Shown one piece after another: positions 8,654 to 17,733 of a stretch of 64,000 bases of DNA; the first letter of the stretch is position 1, and each line of letters starts with the position of its first letter. The stretch spans positions 310,001-374,000 of the forward strand of contig JAXLQL010000006.1 in assembly GCA_046331625.1 (NCBI GenBank), read 5' to 3'. This DNA comes from JAXLQL01 sp046331625. Lineage in GTDB: Bacteria; Acidobacteriota; Terriglobia; Bryobacterales; Bryobacteraceae. The notes under the pieces were generated by a model, which saw only the letters and a list, made by a program, of their open reading frames with translations, searched no databases and was not told where the DNA came from. Made by a program: the position numbers and the translations under genes.

Positions 8654-9412
8654 CTACTTTGCCGGAGCGGTGGGTGGGGCGTCTTTCGCGCAGCGGATGC
8701 CGATGTTCGGGCTGCGCTCCAGAGGCCGTGCCCACGAACGATAAGCCGTTGTCAGGAACTTGGGAACGTCGGCCCATGATCCGCCGCGGATGACGCGATA
8801 CTGGCCGGTGGCGGGACCTTTGGGATTGCGTTCCGGCGACTTCTCATACCACTTGCGCTCGTACCAATCGGCGGTCCACTCCCACACGTTGCCGGCTGCG
8901 TCGAAGAGCCCGAACGCGTTCGGTGGGAACTTCCCTACCTCGCACGGTCCGGCGAGCGTGTCGTAACAGGCGAGCTTCTTGGTGGCGTTGTCATCGCCCC
9001 ATGGATACTTCGCACCTTCGGCTGTGCCTCGCGCAGCGCGCTCCCATTCGGCTTCGGTCGGGAGCCGCTTGCCGGTCCATGCACAGTAGGCAGCGGCGTC
9101 GTTCCAATCCACCGCGGCGACCGGGATTTTCTCTTTGCCGGCGGGAACTTTGCCCTTCATCCAGTTGTAGGGTGCGCGATGCTTGGTGGCTTCGAGGAAC
9201 TTCGCGTATCCGGCGTTGGTGACTTCGTGAGTGTCAATGAGGAAAGCGTCGATCCAGATGCGTTTCACGGGGCGATCGTCTTCCAGCAATTCCGGGACCC
9301 ACTTGAGTCCGTCGTCGGGGAGTGCGTGCGTGCGTCCGCGAGCGAATTCACCGGCGGGGATGAGTACCATTCCGGGTTCGGCCGCGAAGAGGGGCAGTGT
9401 CAGCAGGAGCAA
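8654..9412 (-). CDS. SUMF1/FGE-fold secreted protein, catalytic Cys pair apparently missing
   Basis: The mature part is a formylglycine-generating-enzyme fold: MVLIPAGEFARG near the start, DAFLIDTHEVTNAGYAKFL, AVDWNDAAAYCAWTGKRLPT (SUMF1 hallmark), EWERAARG, NVWEWTADWYE, VIRGGSW and a final NIGIRCAK. In true FGEs two catalytic cysteines lie in the last ~20 residues before GFRC; here that stretch is AYRSWARPLERSPNIGI with no Cys. A binding or scaffold role is therefore more likely than sulfatase activation. A signal peptide (IFLLLLTLPLFAAEPG) is present, but no ATG or GTG lies just before it. TTG 9412 is a provisional start; the frame is open back to 9709 through palindromic repeats. Confidence 0.7.
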   Translation of the reverse strand: MLLLTLPLFAAEPGMVLIPAGEFARGRTHALPDDGLKWVPELLEDDRPVKRIWIDAFLIDTHEVTNAGYAKFLEATKHRAPYNWMKGKVPAGKEKIPVAAVDWNDAAAYCAWTGKRLPTEAEWERAARGTAEGAKYPWGDDNATKKLACYDTLAGPCEVGKFPPNAFGLFDAAGNVWEWTADWYERKWYEKSPERNPKGPATGQYRVIRGGSWADVPKFLTTAYRSWARPLERSPNIGIRCAKDAPPTAPAK

Positions 9413-9455
9413 GAATATCTTCGACCGGAACCCGCACCGGCGGCTGGCCTGGTAA

Positions 9456-9560
9456 GGCGGACCTGTGGTCCGCTGAGGGGACTGTGGCCCGTCAACCGGC
9501 GGAATGCACTGCTTGGGGCGGCGGGACTGAAGTCCCGCGCAGGCTGAAGCCTGCCCCACA
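9456..9560. repeat. Palindromic repeats between DUF1501 and SUMF1 genes (one type B, one type A)
   Basis: At 9456-9490 is a copy of the type B element (GCGGACCTGTGGTCCGC followed by a second GGGG/CCC block). At 9521-9560 is the type A element in reverse orientation, GGGACTGAAGTCCC then AGGCTGAAGCCT ending in CCCCAC. Both sit in front of the SUMF1-fold gene, and its reading frame stays open through them. Confidence 0.9.
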
Positions 9561-9566
9561 CTCGCA

Positions 9567-10961
9567 TCAACCGTAGATCGTAGTGATGTCATCCGTCGGG
9601 ATGTATCCGCTGGGACCGAGCGCATCCACGTAAGGATAAACGCGACCCGAAGGCGTCTCGCGGATCTCTTTGTTCCAATCGATACCCAGCGCCGAGTACA
9701 TCGTCGCAACGATGTTCTCGATGCGCGGCTGCTCCTTGCGATGCCAGCCCGTGTCGATGCACTTCTCGCCGCCCGAGTCCGTCTTGCCGAGCACCAGCCC
9801 GCCCTTGACGCCCGCGCCCGCGAACACGGCCGGGAAGCACTTGTTGTAGTGATCGCGACCAGCCATATTGTTCAGCGCGCCCGGCGTGCGCCCGAATTCG
9901 CTCATCGCCACGACCAGCGTCTCGTCGAGCAGCGTCTTACCCGGCTGGGCTTTGGAAGGCGTGGCGGCCAAATCTTCGAGCAGGCTCGTGAACGCCGGAT
10001 CGAACTCCTGACACAGCTTGTAGTGATTGCTCGCGGCTTTGCGATCCCAGATCTGGACGTGGTGGTCCCAGCCGGGATGGCAGATGTGGATGTAGTGCGT
10101 ACCCGCGTCTTGCGCGAGCACGTTCCGCGCAAGAATGCAGGAGATGCCCACCGGCGTGTCGCCGTAGCGCGCGCGATCCTCTTTGCTCATCTGGAACGCG
10201 GCGGGCCAGCGCGCATCTGAGAGCAACTGGTGGGCGGTGGAGTAGAAGTCCTCGTAGCCGGCCATATCGCGCCCCATCTTCGCGACCTTGTCCTTCTCGG
10301 CTTTGCGCAATTCGCTCAGCAATCGCCACCGCTCTTCGAGTAGCGCGACCGCCTTCTGGTCAAGCGCCATCCCCTTGGTTGCCGAATCCGGGTTGATGTC
10401 GACCACCGAATACCGCGGATGCAGGAAGCCCGTGTTCAACGCTCCCGGAAACGCCTTGTCGAGGTTGAACGACATGTACGTCGGAAACGTGTCCTGCTGC
10501 CGCCTCCGCTTTTCGAGTTCCAGCGCCACCACCGAGCCGAGCGCCGGAATTTCGCGGGCGAACGCAAGGTTCAACTGGCGGCCCGTCTGCACGTAGTATT
10601 GGCCGCGGAAGTGGACCTCTTCATGGCTCAGCAGCGAACGTATGATCGCCGTTTTGCCAATCACCTTCTCGAGCCTCGGAAAGAGCAGATGCGAGAGATA
10701 GAGATCGTCTTTGACTTTGCGGATGTCGAGGTCTTTCGGCGTGCCCGCGGTTTCCTTGAAGTCGAACCCTTCCACGTGGCTGATGGCGCCGGAGATCTCG
10801 TAGTAGATCACGTTCCGCGCCGTAGCCCGCGGCCGGGCCTTGTCGCCCGTCGCCGAGAAGGCTCGCGGAACCACGCCGCCAACCGAAGCCATCGCCAATC
10901 CCAGGCCGCCGAACTCGAGCAGTTCGCGCCGCGTTTTGATGAGATCGCCCACCTTTTGCAT
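9567..10961 (-). CDS. DUF1501 family protein, Tat-exported (copy 1)
   Basis: The 464-residue protein has a twin-arginine leader (KTRRELLEFGGLGLAMASVGG) and the DUF1501 core, which belongs to the alkaline-phosphatase/sulfatase-like superfamily (family knowledge). Seen: YVQTGRQLNLAFAREIPALGS, HIHICHPGWDHH with the metal-binding His cluster, VVAMSEFGRTPGALNNMAGRDH near residue 385, and FAGAGVKGGLVLGKTD. Start ATG 10961 follows a TAGGAG site and lies only 11 bases after the PSD1 gene, so the two are one operon. PSD1/DUF1501 pairs are common in Acidobacteriota and Planctomycetota; their biochemical role is not settled. Confidence 0.88.
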   Translation of the reverse strand: MQKVGDLIKTRRELLEFGGLGLAMASVGGVVPRAFSATGDKARPRATARNVIYYEISGAISHVEGFDFKETAGTPKDLDIRKVKDDLYLSHLLFPRLEKVIGKTAIIRSLLSHEEVHFRGQYYVQTGRQLNLAFAREIPALGSVVALELEKRRRQQDTFPTYMSFNLDKAFPGALNTGFLHPRYSVVDINPDSATKGMALDQKAVALLEERWRLLSELRKAEKDKVAKMGRDMAGYEDFYSTAHQLLSDARWPAAFQMSKEDRARYGDTPVGISCILARNVLAQDAGTHYIHICHPGWDHHVQIWDRKAASNHYKLCQEFDPAFTSLLEDLAATPSKAQPGKTLLDETLVVAMSEFGRTPGALNNMAGRDHYNKCFPAVFAGAGVKGGLVLGKTDSGGEKCIDTGWHRKEQPRIENIVATMYSALGIDWNKEIRETPSGRVYPYVDALGPSGYIPTDDITTIYG

Positions 10962-10972
10962 GGCTCGTGCTC

Positions 10973-12811
10973 CTAGTAGTTGAAGAAGAACTCGGTGAGG
11001 TTGATCAGCGCCCACTGCAGGTTCTGAGCGCCTTCGGTGCGATTCCTGGCCAGGGCCGCAAGCGCGATCTGCTGCTCGTCTCTCGAAGGCTGGCGCGAAA
11101 GCGTTGCGAGGAACATCTCCTCCACCACTTTGCCGTCGTCTTTGTACGAGTCGAGCAGGCGTTGCACGCGGCTGTCTTTGGCCGCCTTCACGCGATCATT
11201 CACCACCGGCGATTGCATCAGCAGCAGCGGCTGCAGCGGCGAGCCGGCGATGTTGCGCGGAGAGTTGTTGCGGTTCGATTGCCCGAAAGTCTGCATGAAG
11301 TACTTGAGGTCGCCGCCACCGGTTGGTCCGCTCACTTGCATCGACATGGCCACTTGCAGATCCCCGTGCTTGAAGCTGCCCGGCCGTCCCGTGGCCAGCG
11401 TAATCGAGTCATGCAGTTCTTCGGCGGTCAACTGCCGCACCAGCTTGCGCCCAAAGTAACGCGAGTACTTGTCATTCCAGTCGCCGTCAAACCGGGCCGA
11501 GAGCTGATACGTGCTCGACCGGCAGATGGTGCGCAGCAGATGCTTGATGCTGTGGTCGTGCTTGCGGAAGTCCGCAGCCAGATCATCCAGCAGTTCCGGA
11601 TGCGAAGGCTGCAGTTCCCAACCAGCAGGCACCGATTTCGGATCCTGGCGCGCCAGATCGAACTCGTCATACGGCTCCACGATGCCCATTCCCATCAGCC
11701 GCCACCAGAACATATTCGCTGTAGCGCGTGCAAACTGGGGATCCGCCGTGATCATGCGTCCCATCTCCACACGCGGCTCCACGCTCTGGTGCGGCTGTTC
11801 GCCTGTGAAGAAGTAGGCTGGGTTGTTCGGACCACCGTAACGCGGGACGCGAATCATGCTGGCGCCCTTGGTGTCATAACCCGGGTTGCCGTCATCGATC
11901 ATGAACTCGCCCGACTGGGGCTTGCCGTCTTCCCAATACATCAGGTAGCGCGCGTTTCCGAGGAACGAAGAGTTCTGAAAGAATTCCTTGCGCGTTTTCT
12001 TACTCAGGTAGACGTTCACCTTTTCGAGGTGGCCCTTGCCGTCGTGGCAGGAAACGCACGACAGGTTCACGCCGAGGAACGTCTTGGCGTAGAGCACCGC
12101 GAGCTCGTCATGGGTATCGAGCTGCTGCACCATGCCGAGGTCTTTGCCGTCATCCGGCTGAGGCTTGCCCTGCACGTGTTCCCGGGCGATGATGCTTGAC
12201 GCGGCCACTACGTGGTTCGACTTCGCAGAAGACGCGATGATGTCGCGCGCCACATCGTCATACGGCCGGTCCACCTTTAGGTTCTCCTTCATCCAATAGT
12301 GGAAGAGGTTCTGCCCGCGGCCCATCTTGCCGTTGGCACGAAACAGGTCCATGAAGAAGTAGGCCCACTTGTCGACGAAGGCATCGCTGTCGATCAGCCG
12401 GTCAATCAGTTTGTCGCGCTTGGCCGGATCGGAATCCGCTGCGAACTCGCGAATCTCCTGAGCGCCCGGAATGCGGCCGGTGAGGTCAAGCGTCGCACGC
12501 CGCAGAAATTCGGCATCGGAAGCCATGCCTGAATGCGGAATGCGATCACTCTCGAGCTTGGAGAGGATGTGCTTGTCGATGTAGTTGCGAACAGGAACGG
12601 CGGAGTTCGCGGGCGCGGCGGGAAGCGTGCGCGCGACACGATCGGTGACCGCGCCGACAGCTTCTTTCTTTTGTTGGAAGATCGGCGCATGCGCCTCGTT
12701 GAACCGCTCCGGCGCAAGCGACTCCTCACGCGGTGCTGCATTCTTGGGGGGCTGTGTGCGCTCGGCGGCAAACGCTGCGCAAGACAAGAGTACGAAGGCG
12801 AACCGGGCCAT
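10973..12811 (-). CDS. PSD1 (DUF1549/DUF1553) domain secreted protein
   Basis: The product (~612 residues) starts with a signal peptide (MARFAFVLLSCAAFAAE) and GGAGG about 10 bases upstream of ATG 12811. The first half is DUF1549 (LTGRIPGAQEIREFAADSDPAKRDKLIDRL, KWAYFFMDLFRANG). A CVSCH motif (VNLSCVSCHDGKGHLEKV) could bind a c-type haem or metal. The second half is DUF1553 (ARATANMFWWRLMGMGIVEPYDEFD, ELLDDLAADFRKHDHSIKHLLR, FGQSNRNNSPRNIAG, ATLSRQPSRDE). No separate N-terminal PSCyt1 cytochrome domain is present. It is co-transcribed with the DUF1501 partner downstream. Electron transfer or polysaccharide handling outside the cytoplasm is conjectural. Confidence 0.88.
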   Translation of the reverse strand: MARFAFVLLSCAAFAAERTQPPKNAAPREESLAPERFNEAHAPIFQQKKEAVGAVTDRVARTLPAAPANSAVPVRNYIDKHILSKLESDRIPHSGMASDAEFLRRATLDLTGRIPGAQEIREFAADSDPAKRDKLIDRLIDSDAFVDKWAYFFMDLFRANGKMGRGQNLFHYWMKENLKVDRPYDDVARDIIASSAKSNHVVAASSIIAREHVQGKPQPDDGKDLGMVQQLDTHDELAVLYAKTFLGVNLSCVSCHDGKGHLEKVNVYLSKKTRKEFFQNSSFLGNARYLMYWEDGKPQSGEFMIDDGNPGYDTKGASMIRVPRYGGPNNPAYFFTGEQPHQSVEPRVEMGRMITADPQFARATANMFWWRLMGMGIVEPYDEFDLARQDPKSVPAGWELQPSHPELLDDLAADFRKHDHSIKHLLRTICRSSTYQLSARFDGDWNDKYSRYFGRKLVRQLTAEELHDSITLATGRPGSFKHGDLQVAMSMQVSGPTGGGDLKYFMQTFGQSNRNNSPRNIAGSPLQPLLLMQSPVVNDRVKAAKDSRVQRLLDSYKDDGKVVEEMFLATLSRQPSRDEQQIALAALARNRTEGAQNLQWALINLTEFFFNY

Positions 12812-13174
12812 TTCCGTCGTGACCTCCAACCGCTTCCGCGGGCCGCTCCACGCCACCCGCGTTGCCTGCATTATCCATCGGCAACTGCCCGCATGTCAAT
12901 GCTTTCAGCGGGGTAGCGGAGACATGGCTGGGTGCAGCGGTATGAATTTCCGGCGTTCGCCGCCGACCCCGCCCAGCCCGAGCGACTTCTCGATTGAGAC
13001 GAGAAACGACTCAAGGTCCCTGTCTTGCCGTGGCTAGCTTGGCTGGAAAACACCTGACCGGGCCTCGTGGTCACCCTGCATCGCGATGGCGATCCAGGGC
13101 CGCGAAAGCCCGGTCCTGATGATGCGAAATCCATGGGGTGGTTGGGCTGATCGCCGGGCCACCCCACTTGGTTC
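12812..13174. other. Intergenic region upstream of PSD1 gene, no gene seen
   Basis: About 360 bases lie between the PSD1 start and the end of the SBBP gene. Only short shadow frames occur. It holds a GC hairpin next to the SBBP stop (listed separately) and a 21-base word at 13077-13097 that also occurs at 1483-1503. The PSD1/DUF1501 promoter should be here, but no convincing -35/-10 pair was recognised. Confidence 0.6.
13134..13166 (-). terminator. Possible hairpin terminator after SBBP gene
   Basis: An 8-bp perfect stem TGGGGTGG / CCACCCCA with a 17-base loop lies 8 bases past the stop codon of the minus-strand SBBP gene. There is no T-run, so intrinsic termination is uncertain. Confidence 0.4.
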
Positions 13175-16100
13175 TTACTGGACCTTGAAGTTGGTCACAC
13201 CCGTGCCGCCTGCGGTGTTCGACCAGGGTCCCCAACCGGCATTGCTGCCGAACGTGCAACTCTGGCCCGCCGGACAAGCCCGAACGATACCCGATACGGT
13301 GCTTCCACTCGGAACGGAGATCGGGATCTGAACCAGCAAACCAGGAGTGACGCCGTTCGCCAAGCCGGCGCCGCCGGGGATGGCAATGAAGTACTCATAC
13401 AGCGTTGCGCCGGTCAGCGGTGTCCAGCCGAGAGTGACGTTACCCTGAGGAACGGTGCTGTTGACTTCGTTGGTCTGGTGGCGCGGAATCACCAGCGTCG
13501 GTGATACCGGATCGGAGCCCTTGACATTGAACGGCGTCGCCGGCCCGACTACTTGGCTGGCGCCCGGGTTCGACACCACCAGTGCGTCGTACCGGTTGCC
13601 GCCTGCCTTGAATTGCAGCGCGAAGAAGTTGCTGGTGGTCAGCACGTCCGCGGCTGTGGCCGAGCGCGAGAAGTCCTGCGCGAACAGGCGGTAGATGACA
13701 TTGGAGCCATTGTCACCCGCCACGCGGTTCCACGAGAACGCAACGCCAGGACCAACTACCTTCGTCCTCGGAATCGGAGTGCCCAAGACCGGTGACGAGG
13801 GATTGGGACCAGCCGGATTGATGGCGAGCGCATCGCTGTTGGGTCCGCAGCCGTCGCCGTTGCAGCCCTGGAGGAAGACGAACGCAGCACCAGCCGGCAC
13901 GGGGATGGTGACCGAAAGCGCCGAGTCGTTCGATGATGCCACGGTTAGCGCGCCACCGCCAGGGCCGGCGGTCGGTTGCACAACCTGCAGGATGTAGGAG
14001 TCGGCATTCGTGATCGCACTCCAAGAGCACTGCAGTTGATTGCCGCCGATCACCTGGCAGGTGGGCGGGTTGGGCTTTTGGGTGGGTACCGGCGGGAGTT
14101 GAACGGTGAAGGTTACCGGATTCGAATAGGCGCCGCAAGCCTCGATACAAGCGCGTACTTCCATGCGATAGTTGCCCGAACTCATCTGGTAGACGGTGTT
14201 GGTGACCGGCACCCCGATCGAGAGATCCACTTGGCTGGTTCCGGTATTGGTGATCAGCACTTCATAACGGGTGGCACTGGCCACCGAGGTCCAGGTGAGT
14301 GTCTGAATCGAAGTGGTGAGGACCGCCCCTTGCGCCGGGGCCGTGATCGTGGGAGCCCCACCGGGCGTGGGGAGACTGACCGAGAAGGTCACCGAAGAGA
14401 AAGGTCCGCACACTGTCAGCGCAGCGTCAGTGCAACTATTCACGCTGAAGGTGTAGGTTCCATTCTGGAGGCTGATGAGCGTCGAGGTGGAGCCAGCGCC
14501 GGAAAGCGTGCCCTGGAAGACGGTGGCTGCGCCTTGATTGATGCGGAGGCCATAGCCGGCGGCGCCGCCGACGGCAGCCCACTGGAACGTGACTCCGGTA
14601 GTGCCGATCACCTGGCCCGGTGTGGGGGCGATGATGGTGGGCCCGCCGCCACCGCCACCGGTGGCGGAGTAGCGGACGAGAAAGGTGTCGAAGCTGCCAT
14701 TGGCGCTGCTATCGTAGCCGTTCTGCACAGGGAACGGGGTTCGGGTGATGCCGCCAGCAAGGATTCGGCCTTGATTGTCAAGGGCAACGCTGCGAACGAT
14801 GTCGTCGAGTGAGCCCCCGAGGTAGGTGGACCACGTTACGGCTGTTCCAAGTGAGTTCAGGATGAACACGAATCCATCACCCCCTCCGGCGAATCCTTGT
14901 GTCTGACCAACAACTGGAAAATTAGAGCTGAAGGTCTGGCCCGCCACATACACATTGGCGCTGCCATCGACGGCCATTGCCCATGCGTCATCGTTGCCTG
15001 ACCCGCCGACGAAGGTTGAATAGTTCAGCGCGTTTCCAGATGGTGAGATCTTCGAGACGAAGACATCATCGAATCCGTTGTGCGTGCTATCGTAAACGCC
15101 CGTAGTGATTGGAAAATTCGGCGAGGTCGTGTATCCACAGACGTACGCAGCGCCAAATGCATCTGTCTTGACGGCCGTAACTATGTCGAGGTTCGTGAGG
15201 CCAGACCCACCGAGAAATGTGCTGTATACGAGGCTGCCCCCGTTGGCACTCACCTTCGTTACGAACCCAGTGCCGCCAGGGGACCCGTTCGATGACTGCA
15301 GTGGGGCCTGCAGTGTGAAATCCGTTGATCGAGTGTAGCCGCCGACGATGGCTTGACCGAGCGGATCAACCGCCACGGCTTGTGGAAAATCGCCCTGAGC
15401 CCCCCCAAGGTAGGAGTTGTAGAGCAGCGGCTTACCGGCTGCTGCAATCTTGATGATGAATCCTTCGGACTGTCCCCCCCGGTGGGTGGTCTGGAAGCCA
15501 CCAGTCATGTCGAGAGAGGTCGACGTGGTCTGACCCACTGCGTACACGTTACGGCTGGCATCGAGCGCCAGCGCGCCTACGGCTTCGATTCCGGTGCCGC
15601 CGTAAAACGACGACCACATCAGAGCTCCATTGGTGTTGAACTTAGCAACCCATGCATCATCGGTTCCTCCACCTTGATTCGGCTGGAAACCAGAGCTGGT
15701 TCCAGGCAACGCTGGCGAACCGCTGATGCCACCGATGTAGGTCGACCCTTGGTCGTCGAGCACCATGGCGAACACCTGATCCGTGCCCGTCCCTCCGAAA
15801 TACGTCGAGAACAGCAGGCCCGTGCCCGTCGAGTTAAACTTGGTCACGAATGCGTCTACTCCGCCGGACGTACCAGTGCCACCGAGCACGGGGAGGTCGC
15901 CGCCGAAGGAGAAGCCCGCGATGTAGATTCCGCTGGCATCGCCGCCAACCCCGTACAAGGCGTCCGATAGGGCTCCGCCGAAATACGTCGAAAAATCGAT
16001 CAAGGGGTCGATGACAACGGGCTTCGATGGATCGTACTCACTCAACTGGAAAGCCAGTGCGCCACCGGCGGCGAGCTTGTAGTTCCCGGCCAGTTCCACT

Positions 16101-16771
16101 TGACGGCCGCCGATTTCCTGGTACACCCGGGGCTTCAACTGCCGGATCTCGCCCAGGCTGGTGGCCAGCAGCAAGTCGCCCTTCTCGTTGAGCCGCATCG
16201 AGTCGACGCCGTCGTAGGCGAGTTCGATCTTGGAAGGGTCGGCTCCCGGCGCCACCACGAAGTCATACTCCATGCGGCGTCCCTTGCCGTAGTAAACCGT
16301 ATCGATTCCGGGATAAACGTCTTTTGCGGTCACCTTCCCGTAGTTGGGAACATTGGTCCGCCATTGCGCCGGGTCAGGACTGAGGTAGAAATTGCTGTAC
16401 CCTTCCAGCCGATCCATGCCTTCGATGGACTTCGCGGGCCGCGAGTTCTTCAACCGCATTCCCACCACCGTCGATTTCGGCAGCTCACGATTCGGATCGA
16501 GGGGGTCGCCGACCTTGCCCGCGGTCAGAACGAACTTCGGCCCTTGATCGGTCAGCCAGATCGTCATCGCGCCACTCTTGGCGCGGAATCGAACGGCAGG
16601 ATCCCACTGTCCCGCATTCGCTTCGAAGCGAAGCGGAAGGTTCTTCAATTTTTCGGGTAGTTTCACCTCGGGGCGGGCCTTCATCGACAAAGCCGAATTG
16701 GCCGTCCGCGGATCGTTGGCATACGCACCAACGCAACAAAGCATGGCCGCAAGAAGCGGTCTTCGATTCAT
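13175..16771 (-). CDS. Giant secreted SBBP beta-propeller protein with FN3/Ig-like C-terminus
   Basis: The 1,198-residue exported protein has a signal peptide MNRRPLLAAMLCCVGAYA. ATG 16771 is chosen because of an ideal GGAGGGGA 6 bases upstream; the frame opens earlier at 16918. Residues ~30-270 contain the domain that precedes SBBP repeats (LPLRFEANAGQWDPAVRFRA, YPGIDTVYYGKGRRMEYDFV, KPVVIDPLIDFSTYFGG). Then follow many ~50-residue SBBP units (LLFSTYFGGTGTDQ, ALNYSTFVGGSGNDDAWAM, VTWSTYLGGSLDD) that build beta-propellers. After ~750 come three or four fibronectin/Ig-like repeats (TITAPAQGAVLTTSIQTLTW). A surface or secreted adhesive role is inferred. Promoter sequences must lie in the 272 bases before the divergent methyltransferase gene, but none is clear. 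Confidence 0.9.
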   Translation of the reverse strand: MNRRPLLAAMLCCVGAYANDPRTANSALSMKARPEVKLPEKLKNLPLRFEANAGQWDPAVRFRAKSGAMTIWLTDQGPKFVLTAGKVGDPLDPNRELPKSTVVGMRLKNSRPAKSIEGMDRLEGYSNFYLSPDPAQWRTNVPNYGKVTAKDVYPGIDTVYYGKGRRMEYDFVVAPGADPSKIELAYDGVDSMRLNEKGDLLLATSLGEIRQLKPRVYQEIGGRQVELAGNYKLAAGGALAFQLSEYDPSKPVVIDPLIDFSTYFGGALSDALYGVGGDASGIYIAGFSFGGDLPVLGGTGTSGGVDAFVTKFNSTGTGLLFSTYFGGTGTDQVFAMVLDDQGSTYIGGISGSPALPGTSSGFQPNQGGGTDDAWVAKFNTNGALMWSSFYGGTGIEAVGALALDASRNVYAVGQTTSTSLDMTGGFQTTHRGGQSEGFIIKIAAAGKPLLYNSYLGGAQGDFPQAVAVDPLGQAIVGGYTRSTDFTLQAPLQSSNGSPGGTGFVTKVSANGGSLVYSTFLGGSGLTNLDIVTAVKTDAFGAAYVCGYTTSPNFPITTGVYDSTHNGFDDVFVSKISPSGNALNYSTFVGGSGNDDAWAMAVDGSANVYVAGQTFSSNFPVVGQTQGFAGGGDGFVFILNSLGTAVTWSTYLGGSLDDIVRSVALDNQGRILAGGITRTPFPVQNGYDSSANGSFDTFLVRYSATGGGGGGPTIIAPTPGQVIGTTGVTFQWAAVGGAAGYGLRINQGAATVFQGTLSGAGSTSTLISLQNGTYTFSVNSCTDAALTVCGPFSSVTFSVSLPTPGGAPTITAPAQGAVLTTSIQTLTWTSVASATRYEVLITNTGTSQVDLSIGVPVTNTVYQMSSGNYRMEVRACIEACGAYSNPVTFTVQLPPVPTQKPNPPTCQVIGGNQLQCSWSAITNADSYILQVVQPTAGPGGGALTVASSNDSALSVTIPVPAGAAFVFLQGCNGDGCGPNSDALAINPAGPNPSSPVLGTPIPRTKVVGPGVAFSWNRVAGDNGSNVIYRLFAQDFSRSATAADVLTTSNFFALQFKAGGNRYDALVVSNPGASQVVGPATPFNVKGSDPVSPTLVIPRHQTNEVNSTVPQGNVTLGWTPLTGATLYEYFIAIPGGAGLANGVTPGLLVQIPISVPSGSTVSGIVRACPAGQSCTFGSNAGWGPWSNTAGGTGVTNFKVQ

Positions 16772-17043
16772 GGTTCCCCTCCGTTTAGGGTGGTCAGTCG
16801 TGCATCCGTGCTCTCTCAGGACGCCTCGGATGTCGCCCTCATCTTGGCGGCTCCCGTGATGGCATGACGGCACAGTCTGGGGGAACAACCGTTGTGGGGC
16901 TCGCATCCGATTATACACTGAGGGCGGTCCCCCCCGTTGCGGGCTATAAGTACCGGATCAAGGGCTCCGAAGGTCCTCTTCCATCCGTGCGGAAATAGGT
17001 GTAGTACCGCCGATCGCGCCGGGATGCTAACCTGTTTTCTCAC

Positions 17044-17733
17044 ATGAAGCTGTTCGATTGGCTTCGGCGCCCGAAAGACCAGACCGATTACGCGGCCTTG
17101 GCGCGCACCTCGGGTGATCCATTCCGCGTCTCGGACTACTTCGCTGCAGCCGAGCCAGCTACGGCGGACTGCTGGAACAAGATGATCTGGCCGGTGATCG
17201 GCCGCCACCGGGCGAACATGAACTTCTCGTCGGTAGTCGACCTGGCCGCGGGCCATGGCCGCAATAGCGAGATGTTGAAGACGTTCTGCGACCGGATCAC
17301 CTGTGTCGACATCAACGGCGAATGCATCGAGGCATGCAAGGCGCGCTTTGCGGGCGACAGCCGCTTCTCGTTCGTCCAGAACGACGGGTTCTCTCTACAG
17401 CCGATCGCGGCCGGTTCGGTGACGTTTCTGTTTTCGTTCGATGCGATGGTCCACTTTGACCCAGAGGTGGTGAAGAACTACGTGCCGGAGATGGCGCGTG
17501 TTCTCGCGCCCGGCGGTCACGGCTTCGTGCATCACTCCAACTACACCGCCAACGCAGGGGGGGATTTCCGGCATTCGCCGCACTGGAGGAACTACATGTC
17601 GCGGGAGTTGTTCACCGGGTACTGTAAGCGGGCGGGGCTGGACATCGTGGAAAGCGAAGTGATCGATTGGGGCGGAGGCGCGGACTTCTACGCCGGGCTG
17701 GACTGTCTGACGTTGTTCCGGAAGCCGGCCTAA
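17044..17733 (+). CDS. Class I SAM-dependent methyltransferase
   Basis: The 229-residue protein has motif I VVDLAAGHGRNSEML (about residues 63-77), motif II acidic ITCVDINGE, motif IV FLFSFDAMVHFDP and post-motif MARVLAPGGHGFVHHSN. The fold is clear; the methyl acceptor is not. It ends exactly where the convergent peroxidase reading frame ends (its TAA at 17731-17733 abuts TCA at 17734-17736). Confidence 0.87.
   Translation: MKLFDWLRRPKDQTDYAALARTSGDPFRVSDYFAAAEPATADCWNKMIWPVIGRHRANMNFSSVVDLAAGHGRNSEMLKTFCDRITCVDINGECIEACKARFAGDSRFSFVQNDGFSLQPIAAGSVTFLFSFDAMVHFDPEVVKNYVPEMARVLAPGGHGFVHHSNYTANAGGDFRHSPHWRNYMSRELFTGYCKRAGLDIVESEVIDWGGGADFYAGLDCLTLFRKPA

Noticed and set aside
7379..8779. 466-codon plus-strand frame opposite the enolase paralogue
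   Set aside because: It is antisense to a protein with intact active-site motifs and has no family signature.
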